Part shown: positions 25,501 to 31,596 of the stretch, one piece after another
Position numbering within the stretch: position 1 is the first letter of the stretch
How the letters are laid out: the number at the start of each line of letters is the position of its first letter
Assembly: GCA_027313145.1 (NCBI GenBank)
Contig: DAHVEJ010000020.1
Coordinates: 1 to 34,928, forward strand
Direction of reading: 5' to 3'
From: Phycisphaerales bacterium
GTDB lineage: Bacteria > Planctomycetota > Phycisphaerae > WQYP01
Length of the DNA stretch: 34,928 nt
Notes under the pieces: generated by a model
Told to the model about the DNA's origin: nothing
Databases searched by the model: none
The model's input: only the letters and a program-made list of their open reading frames with translations
Program-made: the position numbers and the translations under genes

Positions 25501-25599
25501 AATCGACTTCTCCCGCCGCGCATGGGCCGAGATACGTTTGATGGGCAAATCCACTTCGATAAGGCGTTGGGGATAGGTGTTGGTCATAGTGTTCTTCAT
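22513..25599 (-). CDS. DUF1156-domain DNA methyltransferase
   Basis: A 1028-aa amino-group DNA methyltransferase. The N-terminal DUF1156 segment (about 10-75: RLIEVDLPIKRISAHARREK, HISTLHIWWARRPL) leads into SAM motif I DPFAGGG (191-197) with ASDLNP just after. The catalytic motif IV is DPPYY (578-582, VVTDPPYYFAIPYADLSDF). Between them is a zinc-ribbon-like region with CxxxxC (280-285) and CPAC-type cysteines (340, 343, 346). A low-complexity acidic linker of about 35 residues (rich in D, E, G; about 810-850) precedes a C-terminal 'LLTVAERTRILFG' region. DPPY motifs fit N6-adenine or N4-cytosine methylation; the target is not predictable. It starts 68 bp after the PIN gene; two in-frame ATGs (25599, 25587) are possible. 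It presumably marks host DNA so that the helicase/ATPase part spares it (inference). Confidence 0.92.
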   Translation of the reverse strand: MKNTMTNTYPQRLIEVDLPIKRISAHARREKSIRHGHISTLHIWWARRPLAACRAVICASLWPDPADPLCPPTFRRAAADAMVAFAKAVLADSKATETCDPESWKRYGELAKRQTPLDLVTLPKPRRNGDPPPATPADLELLRVLLLDFIADFAAWEASTQKIFLSTARALTQAAHESLGGAPGTRPLVVDPFAGGGSIPLEALRVGADAFASDLNPVAVLLNKVVLEYIPKYGQQLADEVRKWGQWVKERAEKELSEYYPKDPDGATPIAYLWARTIQCEGPNCGAVIPLLHQTFVSRRRNHAVVVKISVNKETREIALSLEDSLEIDGLGVGTVQNGCVTCPACGTTMKPARYRRIASDEGLGERLFGVVLRSESGKGRAYRTANKMDEEVFEIAALRLAQIGHPPADTPSLAPSEKIGYDEPRRLNVLHYGFKEWGHLFNRRQQLALLTLAKALRACYDRSVETTQDKGLIVATGTILSLAISNIAQYNSNVSTWLSDGIVSAFIQSSSLPMRSDYAEANPLTPTLAGGISFQLGKIAQIFGSGIVPLGDCGVAQQGSATAPRVPEGSVDAVVTDPPYYFAIPYADLSDFFYVWLKRLAGYLHPDLLSGELTPKEEEAVQSLPHSRSTSKKDRLHFEVQLARSMASCRSSLGPNGIAIIVFAHASTEAWESLLGAIVDAGLTVTGSWPIDTERAARMLASRQRVLASSVHLACRPRMGDPIGDWRTVLQELPQRIHQWMPRLEAEGVVGADAIFACLGPALEIFSRYSRVEKANGEKVTLREYLEHVWAAVAQEALRLVFSGADAGALEADARLTAIWLWTMGVGNKDEGDGGQVTGDSNDDDGEGEVAPEGNEDGAGKVVAGKTGYTLEYDAARKIAQGLGANLEQMADVVEVKGDKARLLTVAERTRILFGKDEGQVPQKARKKARQANLFASIDELENEDGGWGDKSVPKLGHTVLDRVHQSMILFAAGRGEAVKRFLVEEGAGRDGKFWKLAQSLSALYPVGTDEKRWVDGVLARKKGLGL

Positions 25600-25667
25600 A
25601 GCCTGATGCCGTAATGCTCGATCAACTTCTTAAGCATAGTGCCGTGCTGCTGCCGGTACCGTGTTAA

Positions 25668-26222
25668 TTATCCCAACACGCTACGCCACCAAGGACTCTC
25701 CGGAAGATCGGGGCGAGGTATGTAGCGGGCGAAACGCTGAATGTTTTCCAACGATTCCTTTATCGCTTCCAGACCAACGCCTGTATCTCCGGCCCATCCC
25801 TTCATCAGCTCCGGCGTACAAACGAGCCCGACGCCCCGTTCGTTGGCAATCCGCCGTGCCTTGTGATCATCCGTTGCCGCCGGGATACCGCGAACCTTGG
25901 CAATGGCGATGCAGGCGGCCTCCCCGTCAGCAAGTTCCATGGCTAAGTCGACGAACAGGGCGATTTCCTCGTCCCCAACGAGCTTGCAACTCTTGACGCG
26001 GCCAGATTGTACCCGATGCGTTAAATCAAGGGGAAATTCCTTCAATTCTCCGGGCGCGTCCGGATCGGGCTGACGCAGGAAGCGAGCCTCATTCAACACT
26101 TGATCCGGCACGAGTACTTCATAGCCCAGAGCATCGAGCAGCCCCGCAGATTTGCGAGCCGCGCAAAGATTCAACAGGCAACAGGCGTCAATGACGATTG
26201 TTTTTGAAGTTGCAACAGGCAT
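25668..26222 (-). CDS. PIN-domain ribonuclease
   Basis: A 184-aa PIN-fold protein. Acidic residues are in the expected places: D12 (TIVIDACCLLNL), E45 (PDQVLNEA), E101 (ELADGEAACIAIA) and D118/D119 (AATDDHKARRIA). PIN proteins bind Mg2+ or Mn2+ and cut RNA; many are toxins. The C-terminal 45 residues extend beyond the minimal fold and end in an aromatic/basic stretch (SPWWRSVLG). Its ATG follows the stop of the HTH-ImmA gene with no intervening base (TAAATG), so the two are made together. Pairing of XRE-HTH/COG2856 (ImmA) proteins with PIN toxins is a known toxin-antitoxin arrangement in comparative surveys. Whether it acts as toxin here, restrained by the upstream protein, is inference. Confidence 0.85.
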   Translation of the reverse strand: MPVATSKTIVIDACCLLNLCAARKSAGLLDALGYEVLVPDQVLNEARFLRQPDPDAPGELKEFPLDLTHRVQSGRVKSCKLVGDEEIALFVDLAMELADGEAACIAIAKVRGIPAATDDHKARRIANERGVGLVCTPELMKGWAGDTGVGLEAIKESLENIQRFARYIPRPDLPESPWWRSVLG

Positions 26223-27440
26223 TTAGCTCTCGACTCCGAACAGTGATTGCTGGAAGTCAAGTTGCCGCGTTTCTTGGACGCCCTCATCATTTTCAACCTC
26301 GCTGGTGAGGCAGGCCGCCAGAATCTCTCTGGCGGTTACTGGATCGCAGCGGAGGAAACGGGCGAGTTGCCCTTGGCTGATTTTTGCTTGCTCGAAGGCC
26401 TGTATAGCCAGGTACTTATAGCGCTGCGGGTAACAATCTGAAGGCTCCGTGAGGGATGGGAGGTCGAGCATGGCCGCCGCCCTGCGCACGGAAAAGCCAG
26501 ATTCTTTCAGGTGTTCGTAGGTGCCGCTCGGTATCAATCCAAGGCTCTCCAAACGGTAGGTCATGGCCTCCACCGATACAAAATAGAAATGGCTTAACCT
26601 GCAAAGATCGGCGACCTGAAAATCACTGGAGGTGCTGACGACCTGATTGAAGTGCCGCCTTAGGGAGGAACCGGGCATGAGAAACGACATGGCGAATGCC
26701 TCGGCAAACTGTTCATTAGGTGGTTTGCGAATGGGGTAACGGAGGTAATCGATTCCGGGGGTATGGCGATCCACGAGTAAATGTCCGTACTCGTGGAGCA
26801 TGGAGGCCCGTTGCCTTTCGGGCGGGTGCCGCCGGTTGATGAAGATACAGCCCCCGAGATCAGGGACGAACGCGTACATGCCGGCCACGGACGATGGTAG
26901 CCCACCAAAGAAAATTCGCAGGCCAGCGTCCATTTCCAAAATGCACCGGAGTTGCGAGACCGGCTGATCACCAAGGCCAAGCCGCAGTCTCTCTTGCACC
27001 GCGGCCGCCTCCCCCATTTGTTTTGGAGACGTCCGGGTGTTAAGTGGTATCTCCGGCGGGTAGGCCTGCCGGAGTGGCGCGCTCATGATCCGCTCAAGCT
27101 CCCGGTAATCGTCGGCCAGATCTTGCAGTTCCCCGATCGCGCGATCAAGTTCAGCCTCGTGCGGGTGTGACCTGCCCACAACAGCTCGGAGGTGCGGCTG
27201 GAGGTCGGTAGTAACTGCTCCGGGTCGTACTATCTCATGCACGGTGCGCCCGTAGAAAGACGCCAATTTGACGATTTCATTGGGTTTGATGGTGCGAGTT
27301 CCCTTCTCGATGGCGATAAGGGTCGGGCGGCTAAGGCCCAAATAATCCGCGGCAGCCTCCTGCGTGAGGCCCCTCGCTTTGCGGGCCTCGGTGAGCCGTC
27401 GGCCAAGTGAAATAGGATCAATGTCCTTCAGTTGGTTCAT
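26223..27440 (-). CDS. XRE-family HTH protein with ImmA/IrrE metallopeptidase domain
   Basis: A 405-aa two-domain regulator. Residues about 10-66 are an XRE/Cro-type helix-turn-helix (GRRLTEARKARGLTQEAAAD, LSRPTLIAIEKGTRTIKPNE). Residues about 190-290 are a COG2856 (ImmA/IrrE) zinc peptidase with HEYGH at 216-220 and the downstream 'NEQFAEAFAMSFLMPGSSLR' that provides the third ligand region. Such proteins cleave repressors or serve as antitoxins. The frame is open 43 codons upstream, but AAGGAG lies about 9 nt before the ATG at 27440 and the HTH begins just after it. The stop of the upstream QueC-like gene falls within that ribosome binding site, 14 nt away. A C-terminal tail of about 120 residues has a second helix-rich part ('ISQGQLARFLRCDPVTAREI'). 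Neighbour order suggests it regulates the cassette and/or neutralises the PIN protein. Confidence 0.9.
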   Translation of the reverse strand: MNQLKDIDPISLGRRLTEARKARGLTQEAAADYLGLSRPTLIAIEKGTRTIKPNEIVKLASFYGRTVHEIVRPGAVTTDLQPHLRAVVGRSHPHEAELDRAIGELQDLADDYRELERIMSAPLRQAYPPEIPLNTRTSPKQMGEAAAVQERLRLGLGDQPVSQLRCILEMDAGLRIFFGGLPSSVAGMYAFVPDLGGCIFINRRHPPERQRASMLHEYGHLLVDRHTPGIDYLRYPIRKPPNEQFAEAFAMSFLMPGSSLRRHFNQVVSTSSDFQVADLCRLSHFYFVSVEAMTYRLESLGLIPSGTYEHLKESGFSVRRAAAMLDLPSLTEPSDCYPQRYKYLAIQAFEQAKISQGQLARFLRCDPVTAREILAACLTSEVENDEGVQETRQLDFQQSLFGVES

Positions 27441-27454
27441 AGTTTTATACTCCT

Positions 27455-28837
27455 TCAGGTGATGGTAACAGGTCCGAACAAAGTCGCCCACGCGACGCTG
27501 TTTGCCTGCCGGTCGGCGATAAGTTCCACCCACTCTCGCCGGTAGCGGCGATACAAATCCAAATAACATCCAAGCGGCTCGGTGGCACCGACTATTCCGG
27601 TGCCAATTAAATGGCGGGCCAAGACGGGGGGCAATTGGCCGTCTTCCACCGCCGATAATTTAGATATCTGCATCAGAAAAGCTTTGAGGCAGAGCAGTTT
27701 GGATTGCGGGATAGAATCCGCACCCCGGTTGTCCGCGAAAAGGCCGTACGCGTAGGTTGAATCCGACTCTACGATTCCGGCGGCGGCCATCGCCTGCTGG
27801 CGGAAGATGCAGGCCGGGCAACGGCCGCACTGTTTAGGGCCGATGTTGTGCAAGGGGTAGTGAACACATGAGACCGTGGATATTGCCAACTGCCGCATTT
27901 CGGAATCCGTGGAAAGGCCGCGAACAACCTCGGCTTTGGTCATGCCTGCGTACGGCAGCTGAATTCGGATATCACTGCCCGCCACGGCGGAGATGAGCGA
28001 GGAGACAGATCGCAGAAAATAAGGGTGGCTGCTTTTAGTCGCCTTGGCCCCGACCATTCCCGACATCAGCGGTAAATTAACGGCACCGATTCCGGACTCG
28101 TACATATCGACACATGATGCCCCGCCAAGCGCAGCCACGGTCCCGCCGACGGCGCAGAAAAGGAATGAGCGCGAGCGCTGCGTGTTCTCCTCTTTCATCC
28201 CGAGCGCGGCGGGCCGCCGCATTGCAAATTTCACCAACAGCGGTGCAATTGTGGCACCGAAGCGTGACTTGAGCAGGTCGAACTGCTTTTCCACCACCCT
28301 CCGTTGCCCGAGTTGGTGTCGAACCATCACCGGGATTACGTGGGAATCACGGACGTCTTTCAGGTGCTGCACAAATCCAGCGGCTGAATCCAGGCCGCCG
28401 CTGTAAAGGCATACATACGGCGGCGCGGAACCTGAAGACGAAATCCAGTATTCCGTATGTTGCGGCGCGAGGGAAGGGCCGCCGTCAGTGAATTCAAAAT
28501 TCCAATCATCACCGGTGAGGAATCCGAGCATTTCCGCAAGCAACAAGGCGTGGCTCGGTGAGGACCAAAATGCCAGGTCCGAGACCCGAAGTTTTAGACG
28601 AAGCGAACGCTGCCAGTCCGGCACGGAGCGTCGGGGTCTCTTTATAATGCGATCACAGACGTAGACCGACGCAGCTATGCGCAGCAGATCATTCATCCGC
28701 CGCGGAATGGATACCGAGAGGCGTGAAGCGATACCGCCTACGTCTAATCGAAAGTCCCTGCCTTCCATAAGCTCGATAACGCTGCTGCCCCGGCCTGGGT
28801 CTAATGTAAGCGGAATTTGTGATCCTCGCGTCTTCAT
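27455..28837 (-). CDS. QueC-like PP-loop enzyme (QatC/Cap9 type)
   Basis: A 460-aa member of the QueC superfamily (7-cyano-7-deazaguanine synthase fold), about twice the size of housekeeping QueC. The ATP pyrophosphatase loop is YSGGLDSAAGF (SGGLDS 146-151). The zinc site is C324, C337, C340 and C343 (QCGRCPACIFRQ). The mid-region 'TQRSRSFLFCAVGGTVAALGG' is typical of the large defence-associated relatives (QatC of Qat, Cap9 of type IV CBASS) rather than of queuosine-pathway QueC. In type IV CBASS the Cap9 enzyme is reported to attach a deazaguanine base to a protein N-terminus, so a protein- or nucleobase-modifying activity is plausible here. An N-terminal domain of about 135 residues precedes the loop, and no QatA, QatB, QatD, CD-NTase or TGT gene is present. 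The ATG follows the preceding stop by one base (TAACATG). Confidence 0.88.
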   Translation of the reverse strand: MKTRGSQIPLTLDPGRGSSVIELMEGRDFRLDVGGIASRLSVSIPRRMNDLLRIAASVYVCDRIIKRPRRSVPDWQRSLRLKLRVSDLAFWSSPSHALLLAEMLGFLTGDDWNFEFTDGGPSLAPQHTEYWISSSGSAPPYVCLYSGGLDSAAGFVQHLKDVRDSHVIPVMVRHQLGQRRVVEKQFDLLKSRFGATIAPLLVKFAMRRPAALGMKEENTQRSRSFLFCAVGGTVAALGGASCVDMYESGIGAVNLPLMSGMVGAKATKSSHPYFLRSVSSLISAVAGSDIRIQLPYAGMTKAEVVRGLSTDSEMRQLAISTVSCVHYPLHNIGPKQCGRCPACIFRQQAMAAAGIVESDSTYAYGLFADNRGADSIPQSKLLCLKAFLMQISKLSAVEDGQLPPVLARHLIGTGIVGATEPLGCYLDLYRRYRREWVELIADRQANSVAWATLFGPVTIT

Positions 28838-28838
28838 G

Positions 28839-29393
28839 TTAGCGCATCCTCATGAGGGATTGGGGCAGCATAGACCTCGTCCGCTCCGCCGGCGTCGACT
28901 TGGCGTATCCGGCCGGGACCTTAGGGCGACAGGCCGGATCCTGGGCGAGGCCTGCGGCTACGCTCCGCAAGCCGGGTTCCATATTCGCACGAACGACCGT
29001 TAAGAATGCGATACAACTTTGTAAGCTCGGCCAGCGGCGCGAGGGTACCGCCCTTAATATAATTTGATCCCAAAATTTCTCCACGATTGCCGCGACAAAC
29101 GCGAAATGCATCCCACCTCCGTACAACGGGGGCTGCGCCACCTCGTGCAATAATTTGATATAATCATGCCCGCCGTGCGCTCGGGCGAACGTGGGCAGCC
29201 TCTCGGGGGCAACGCTCGCGATGTTAAAGAGGTCGGCGAACGGAACTTGCTCTTGGACTTTTCTGATGGTCCGCACGGTCGAGACCACCGCAGCGCGAGC
29301 CACGTCTTCCGCAGAGTCGCCCCGGCACACAGCGTCACATACGCTCCGCCAGCGAAGCGACTTGCCCAAGTCTAGGGATTCATTCTCGGCCAT
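28839..29393 (-). CDS. Protein of unknown function, first gene of the QueC cassette
   Basis: A 184-aa protein that I do not recognise. It appears mostly alpha-helical and without signal or membrane segments. Features: 'KSLRWRSVCDAVCRGDS' near the start, 'VRTIRKVQEQVPFADLFN' in the first third, an 'HGGHDYIKLLHEV' segment, 'GGGMHFAFVAAIVEKFWDQI', and a basic, Pro-containing tail. An upstream TTG would lie inside the -10 box of the promoter at 29437-29465, so the ATG at 29393 is taken; AGGATTAGG precedes it. It ends one base before the QueC-like start and must be co-expressed with it. By position it could be the substrate or partner of the QueC-like enzyme, as QatB is in Qat and the CD-NTase is in type IV CBASS (inference only). 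Confidence 0.75.
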   Translation of the reverse strand: MAENESLDLGKSLRWRSVCDAVCRGDSAEDVARAAVVSTVRTIRKVQEQVPFADLFNIASVAPERLPTFARAHGGHDYIKLLHEVAQPPLYGGGMHFAFVAAIVEKFWDQIILRAVPSRRWPSLQSCIAFLTVVRANMEPGLRSVAAGLAQDPACRPKVPAGYAKSTPAERTRSMLPQSLMRMR

Positions 29394-29799
29394 GGTCCTA
29401 ATCCTGCCATATTTCACGACTCCGCATTCTCCCTCTATTATCAACCTATATATTTACAAAGTCAAGACATAGTAATAAAAAACTTAAAATTATGTCAACA
29501 AATTTCATGGGCCACCTAAGGCGGTACTGAGATATGGTCAGAGTGTGTATTATTATAGGACTATTGCACGAGTATAGTATCAGCGGGCCACAATCGAAAT
29601 TTAGAGGTTGCGGTCACGGTTGGGTGAGATCGGGAACGTTTTAGGAAAGTTCGCCCCGGAAACAAAAGAGAAATGCACCGCCGGTTCTGGACGTGTTTGG
29701 ACAACAGAGCAGTGGCCATTACCTCGCTTAGGTCTCGAAATCATCATTTCGCATCCGCCGTCCGCCGTCGGCTGCTTTCCCCAACCAGGTGCCAGCACC
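29394..29799 (-). other. AT-rich spacer between the DprA-like gene and the QueC cassette
   Basis: The only long gap within the island. The part from about 29430 to 29600 is visibly AT-rich against its surroundings and carries the promoter. The part nearest DprA has small hairpins (GGTGC-TG-GCACC; GAAAT-GATG-ATTTC) but no strong terminator. Frames here continue antisense to DprA and are not credible genes. The base-composition change marks a probable module boundary. Confidence 0.6.
29437..29465 (-). promoter_or_regulatory. Sigma-70-type promoter of the QueC cassette
   Basis: Minus-strand TTGACT (29465-29460), a 17-nt spacer and GATAAT (29442-29437): 5 of 6 matches in each box at the ideal distance. 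Predicted start near 29430, giving a leader of about 37 nt before the ATG at 29393. A second TTGACA lies at 29498-29493. It is the best promoter seen inside the island and implies that the downstream genes can be expressed apart from the helicase. Confidence 0.7.
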
Positions 29800-30741
29800 T
29801 TACCGAAACAGCGCCGCACCAAGGTTGGCCGCTCGCCAGCGCGGCCTGTGTGCCGCTTCCAAGACCCGGTCCAAGTTTGGTTTTCTATCCAGAGCGCGAC
29901 CGCGAATTGGTATTCCTCCGCGTTCGATGAAATGCGGATTAGCCTCGGCGGAAGGGCCGGGAGATTCAAAATCAACCACGAACAGCGGATGGTGGCGCTT
30001 GATCGTCTCATCGCCCGCCGCGAACGTTCCGCCCTCGTTTCCGGACTCCACCAGGATCATCCCATCTGACAAGCCAATGATGGTGCTGTTGCGTTTCATG
30101 GCGTTGCGGGCTATCCAGGGAAGCCCCGGCGGGAACTGCGAAACCACCAGATATTTGCCCTGTTCCAGCACGTCCGAAATCTCTTTCTTCACACGAAAAT
30201 GCTCTATTCCCTCGGCCATCACAAATATTGTTGCGCCGCCAGCCGCCAGGGCCGCACGGTGCGCGGTTAGGTCCACGCCATGGGCATATCCGCTGACAAC
30301 GCAGATATTCTGGGCTGCCAGCGCCGCGGCGGCGTCGCGCGTAACGTCAAGTCCCTTTTCTGACGCTTTACGCGAGCCGCAAAAGCCCATGGCCGGTAAA
30401 TCAAGGAGCTTTGCGTCTCCCTTTAGAAAAAGAAACGCCGGAGCCTGATTTCCGAGAATGGCCTTAAGCCTCGCCGGATACTGGTTGTCGCCAATCCAGA
30501 GGATGCTGACACCCTGACGGAGCAGATCGTCCCAGAGCCGGGCCGCAGCATCGGCCGCCCCGGCGACATTCCCGGCAATTCCTTCGGATACGCCCAAGGC
30601 ACCACTTAGCCACTGCGCGCCTCTTTGCACCGCGGCCTCCGGAGAAAGATTTTCCCGTGCGCAGGATTCGGCAAATTTCCGCAGGGCGGCGTCACCGATG
30701 CCTTTGGTATGAACCAGTTGTAGCAGCGAAATTTCGTTCAT
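29800..30741 (-). CDS. DprA/Smf-family protein (defence-type paralogue)
   Basis: A 313-aa protein with a helical N-terminus (HhH-like 'HTKGIGDAALRKFAES') and the DprA Rossmann domain. Seen: GSRKASEKG (122-130), VSGYAHGVDLTAHRAAL (149-165), 'SQFPPG.P' (201-208), 'KRNSTIIGLSD' (216-226) and ESGNEGGTFAAG (232-243). In housekeeping DprA the corresponding loop reads FPxRNRxIAGL and the protein loads RecA on incoming single-stranded DNA. Here that loop is changed (AMKRNSTIIGL) and the C-terminal winged helix is absent or divergent, suggesting a specialised version. Its ATG overlaps the stop of the PRTase gene (ATGA). A DprA plus ComF-like PRTase pair is reminiscent of competence proteins transplanted into a defence context. 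Nucleotide or DNA sensing is the likely role (inference). Confidence 0.85.
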   Translation of the reverse strand: MNEISLLQLVHTKGIGDAALRKFAESCARENLSPEAAVQRGAQWLSGALGVSEGIAGNVAGAADAAARLWDDLLRQGVSILWIGDNQYPARLKAILGNQAPAFLFLKGDAKLLDLPAMGFCGSRKASEKGLDVTRDAAAALAAQNICVVSGYAHGVDLTAHRAALAAGGATIFVMAEGIEHFRVKKEISDVLEQGKYLVVSQFPPGLPWIARNAMKRNSTIIGLSDGMILVESGNEGGTFAAGDETIKRHHPLFVVDFESPGPSAEANPHFIERGGIPIRGRALDRKPNLDRVLEAAHRPRWRAANLGAALFR

Positions 30742-31596
30742 TGGTTATCCGTATCCCGTAACGATTTTACGCATACCAACCCCAGGACGTATTTGGCACC
30801 AAGAGTTTTCAAATACATGGCATAACACCACAAAGTAATCCCGGATTGGCACAGATCATCAATAATGATCACCGTTTTGCCCTTTACATCCGCATCCATT
30901 GTAACGCATTGACCCGATGCGTATAAATCACACCATTGATTGACCTTTTCCATAAATGGCAAGTTTTTCAAGGCAGCCTTACCGCAAATCAAGTGACTCA
31001 GGGCGAATGGTAGCTCTCTGTCTTTGGCGACTCTGGCGGCCAACTCCCTGCCGAAATTGGGCTTGGACGCATCAGATGGAACCCCTGTGACCATTAGATT
31101 GGGCTTTTCGTTGGGCGGTATGGGCAGGAATTCAAATGCTTCAACCATTGCGGTCGTTATCTCATTGAGATGCTTTTCGGAAGACTGGTATTTTGCCTGG
31201 TACAATGCCTCTCCCAAGGGCGTGCGTTCCTTGCTTTCCGGACTCGGCCGCGCAAAGGACATCCCCATACAGAAATCAAGTTCCCGATCAAATGCCACAT
31301 CAATGTTTTTGTTCAGGCCGATCAACACGTATTGTTCGAAATGTTGCTTCCATTCCTCGATTCGGGTGATATCCTCGGTGCCAAGTGAGCCGGGCGGGAA
31401 CCAAAGGTATTTCATCTTCCCATTTTTTTTTTGAAACACGCCACCCGTTCCGCGCCAACTGTGTAATTTTCGGAAAGTGGAAATTAAAAAGTTCCGGATA
31501 TGTATCCGCGAGCACAAACAAGGTACGTGCCCCATCCTCATATTCGTTGAAGTGGCAGATAAGATTGGATCGGCTGTGGATTATCTTCGGAATCAT
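30738..31596 (-). CDS. Phosphoribosyltransferase-like protein, frameshifted at an A10 run
   Basis: The C-terminal half has the PRPP-binding signature VIIIDDLCQSGITL of type I phosphoribosyltransferases (ComFC-like), with 'NLMVTGVPSDASKPNFGREL' upstream. The gene is split between two frames. Translation from the ATG at 31596, which overlaps the helicase stop (ATGA), gives a protein-like 54 residues, then enters a run of ten A (31432-31423) in a frame that ends early (98 aa). The following frame carries the remainder ('KMKYLWFPPGSLGTED' to the end). With nine A the two join without a gap into a 285-aa protein. Either the run is a sequencing error, a mutation or phase switch, or slippage restores the product. 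An internal ATG at 31415 could yield a 225-aa short form containing the whole PRPP site. It overlaps the DprA start by ATGA and looks more AT-rich than its neighbours. Confidence 0.7.
31423..31432 (-). repeat. Homopolymer A10 at the frame switch
   Basis: Ten consecutive A on the coding strand exactly where the reading frame of the PRTase gene changes. Runs of nine or more A cause transcriptional slippage and length variation in many bacteria, and are also common assembly errors. Confidence 0.9.

Noticed and set aside
27455-28837. Housekeeping queC or canonical qatC / type IV CBASS operon
   Set aside because: Twice the length of queuosine-pathway QueC and no queuosine genes nearby; no QatA, QatB, QatD (TatD), CD-NTase, TGT or OGG-like gene adjoins it.
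29394-29444. TTG start adding 17 residues to the 184-aa protein
   Set aside because: The TTG lies within the -10 box of the promoter, so it would not be in the transcript.
29601-30011. Minus-strand frame running past the DprA stop
   Set aside because: Read as a possible frameshifted DprA C-terminus, but the extension has no winged-helix pattern and looks random.
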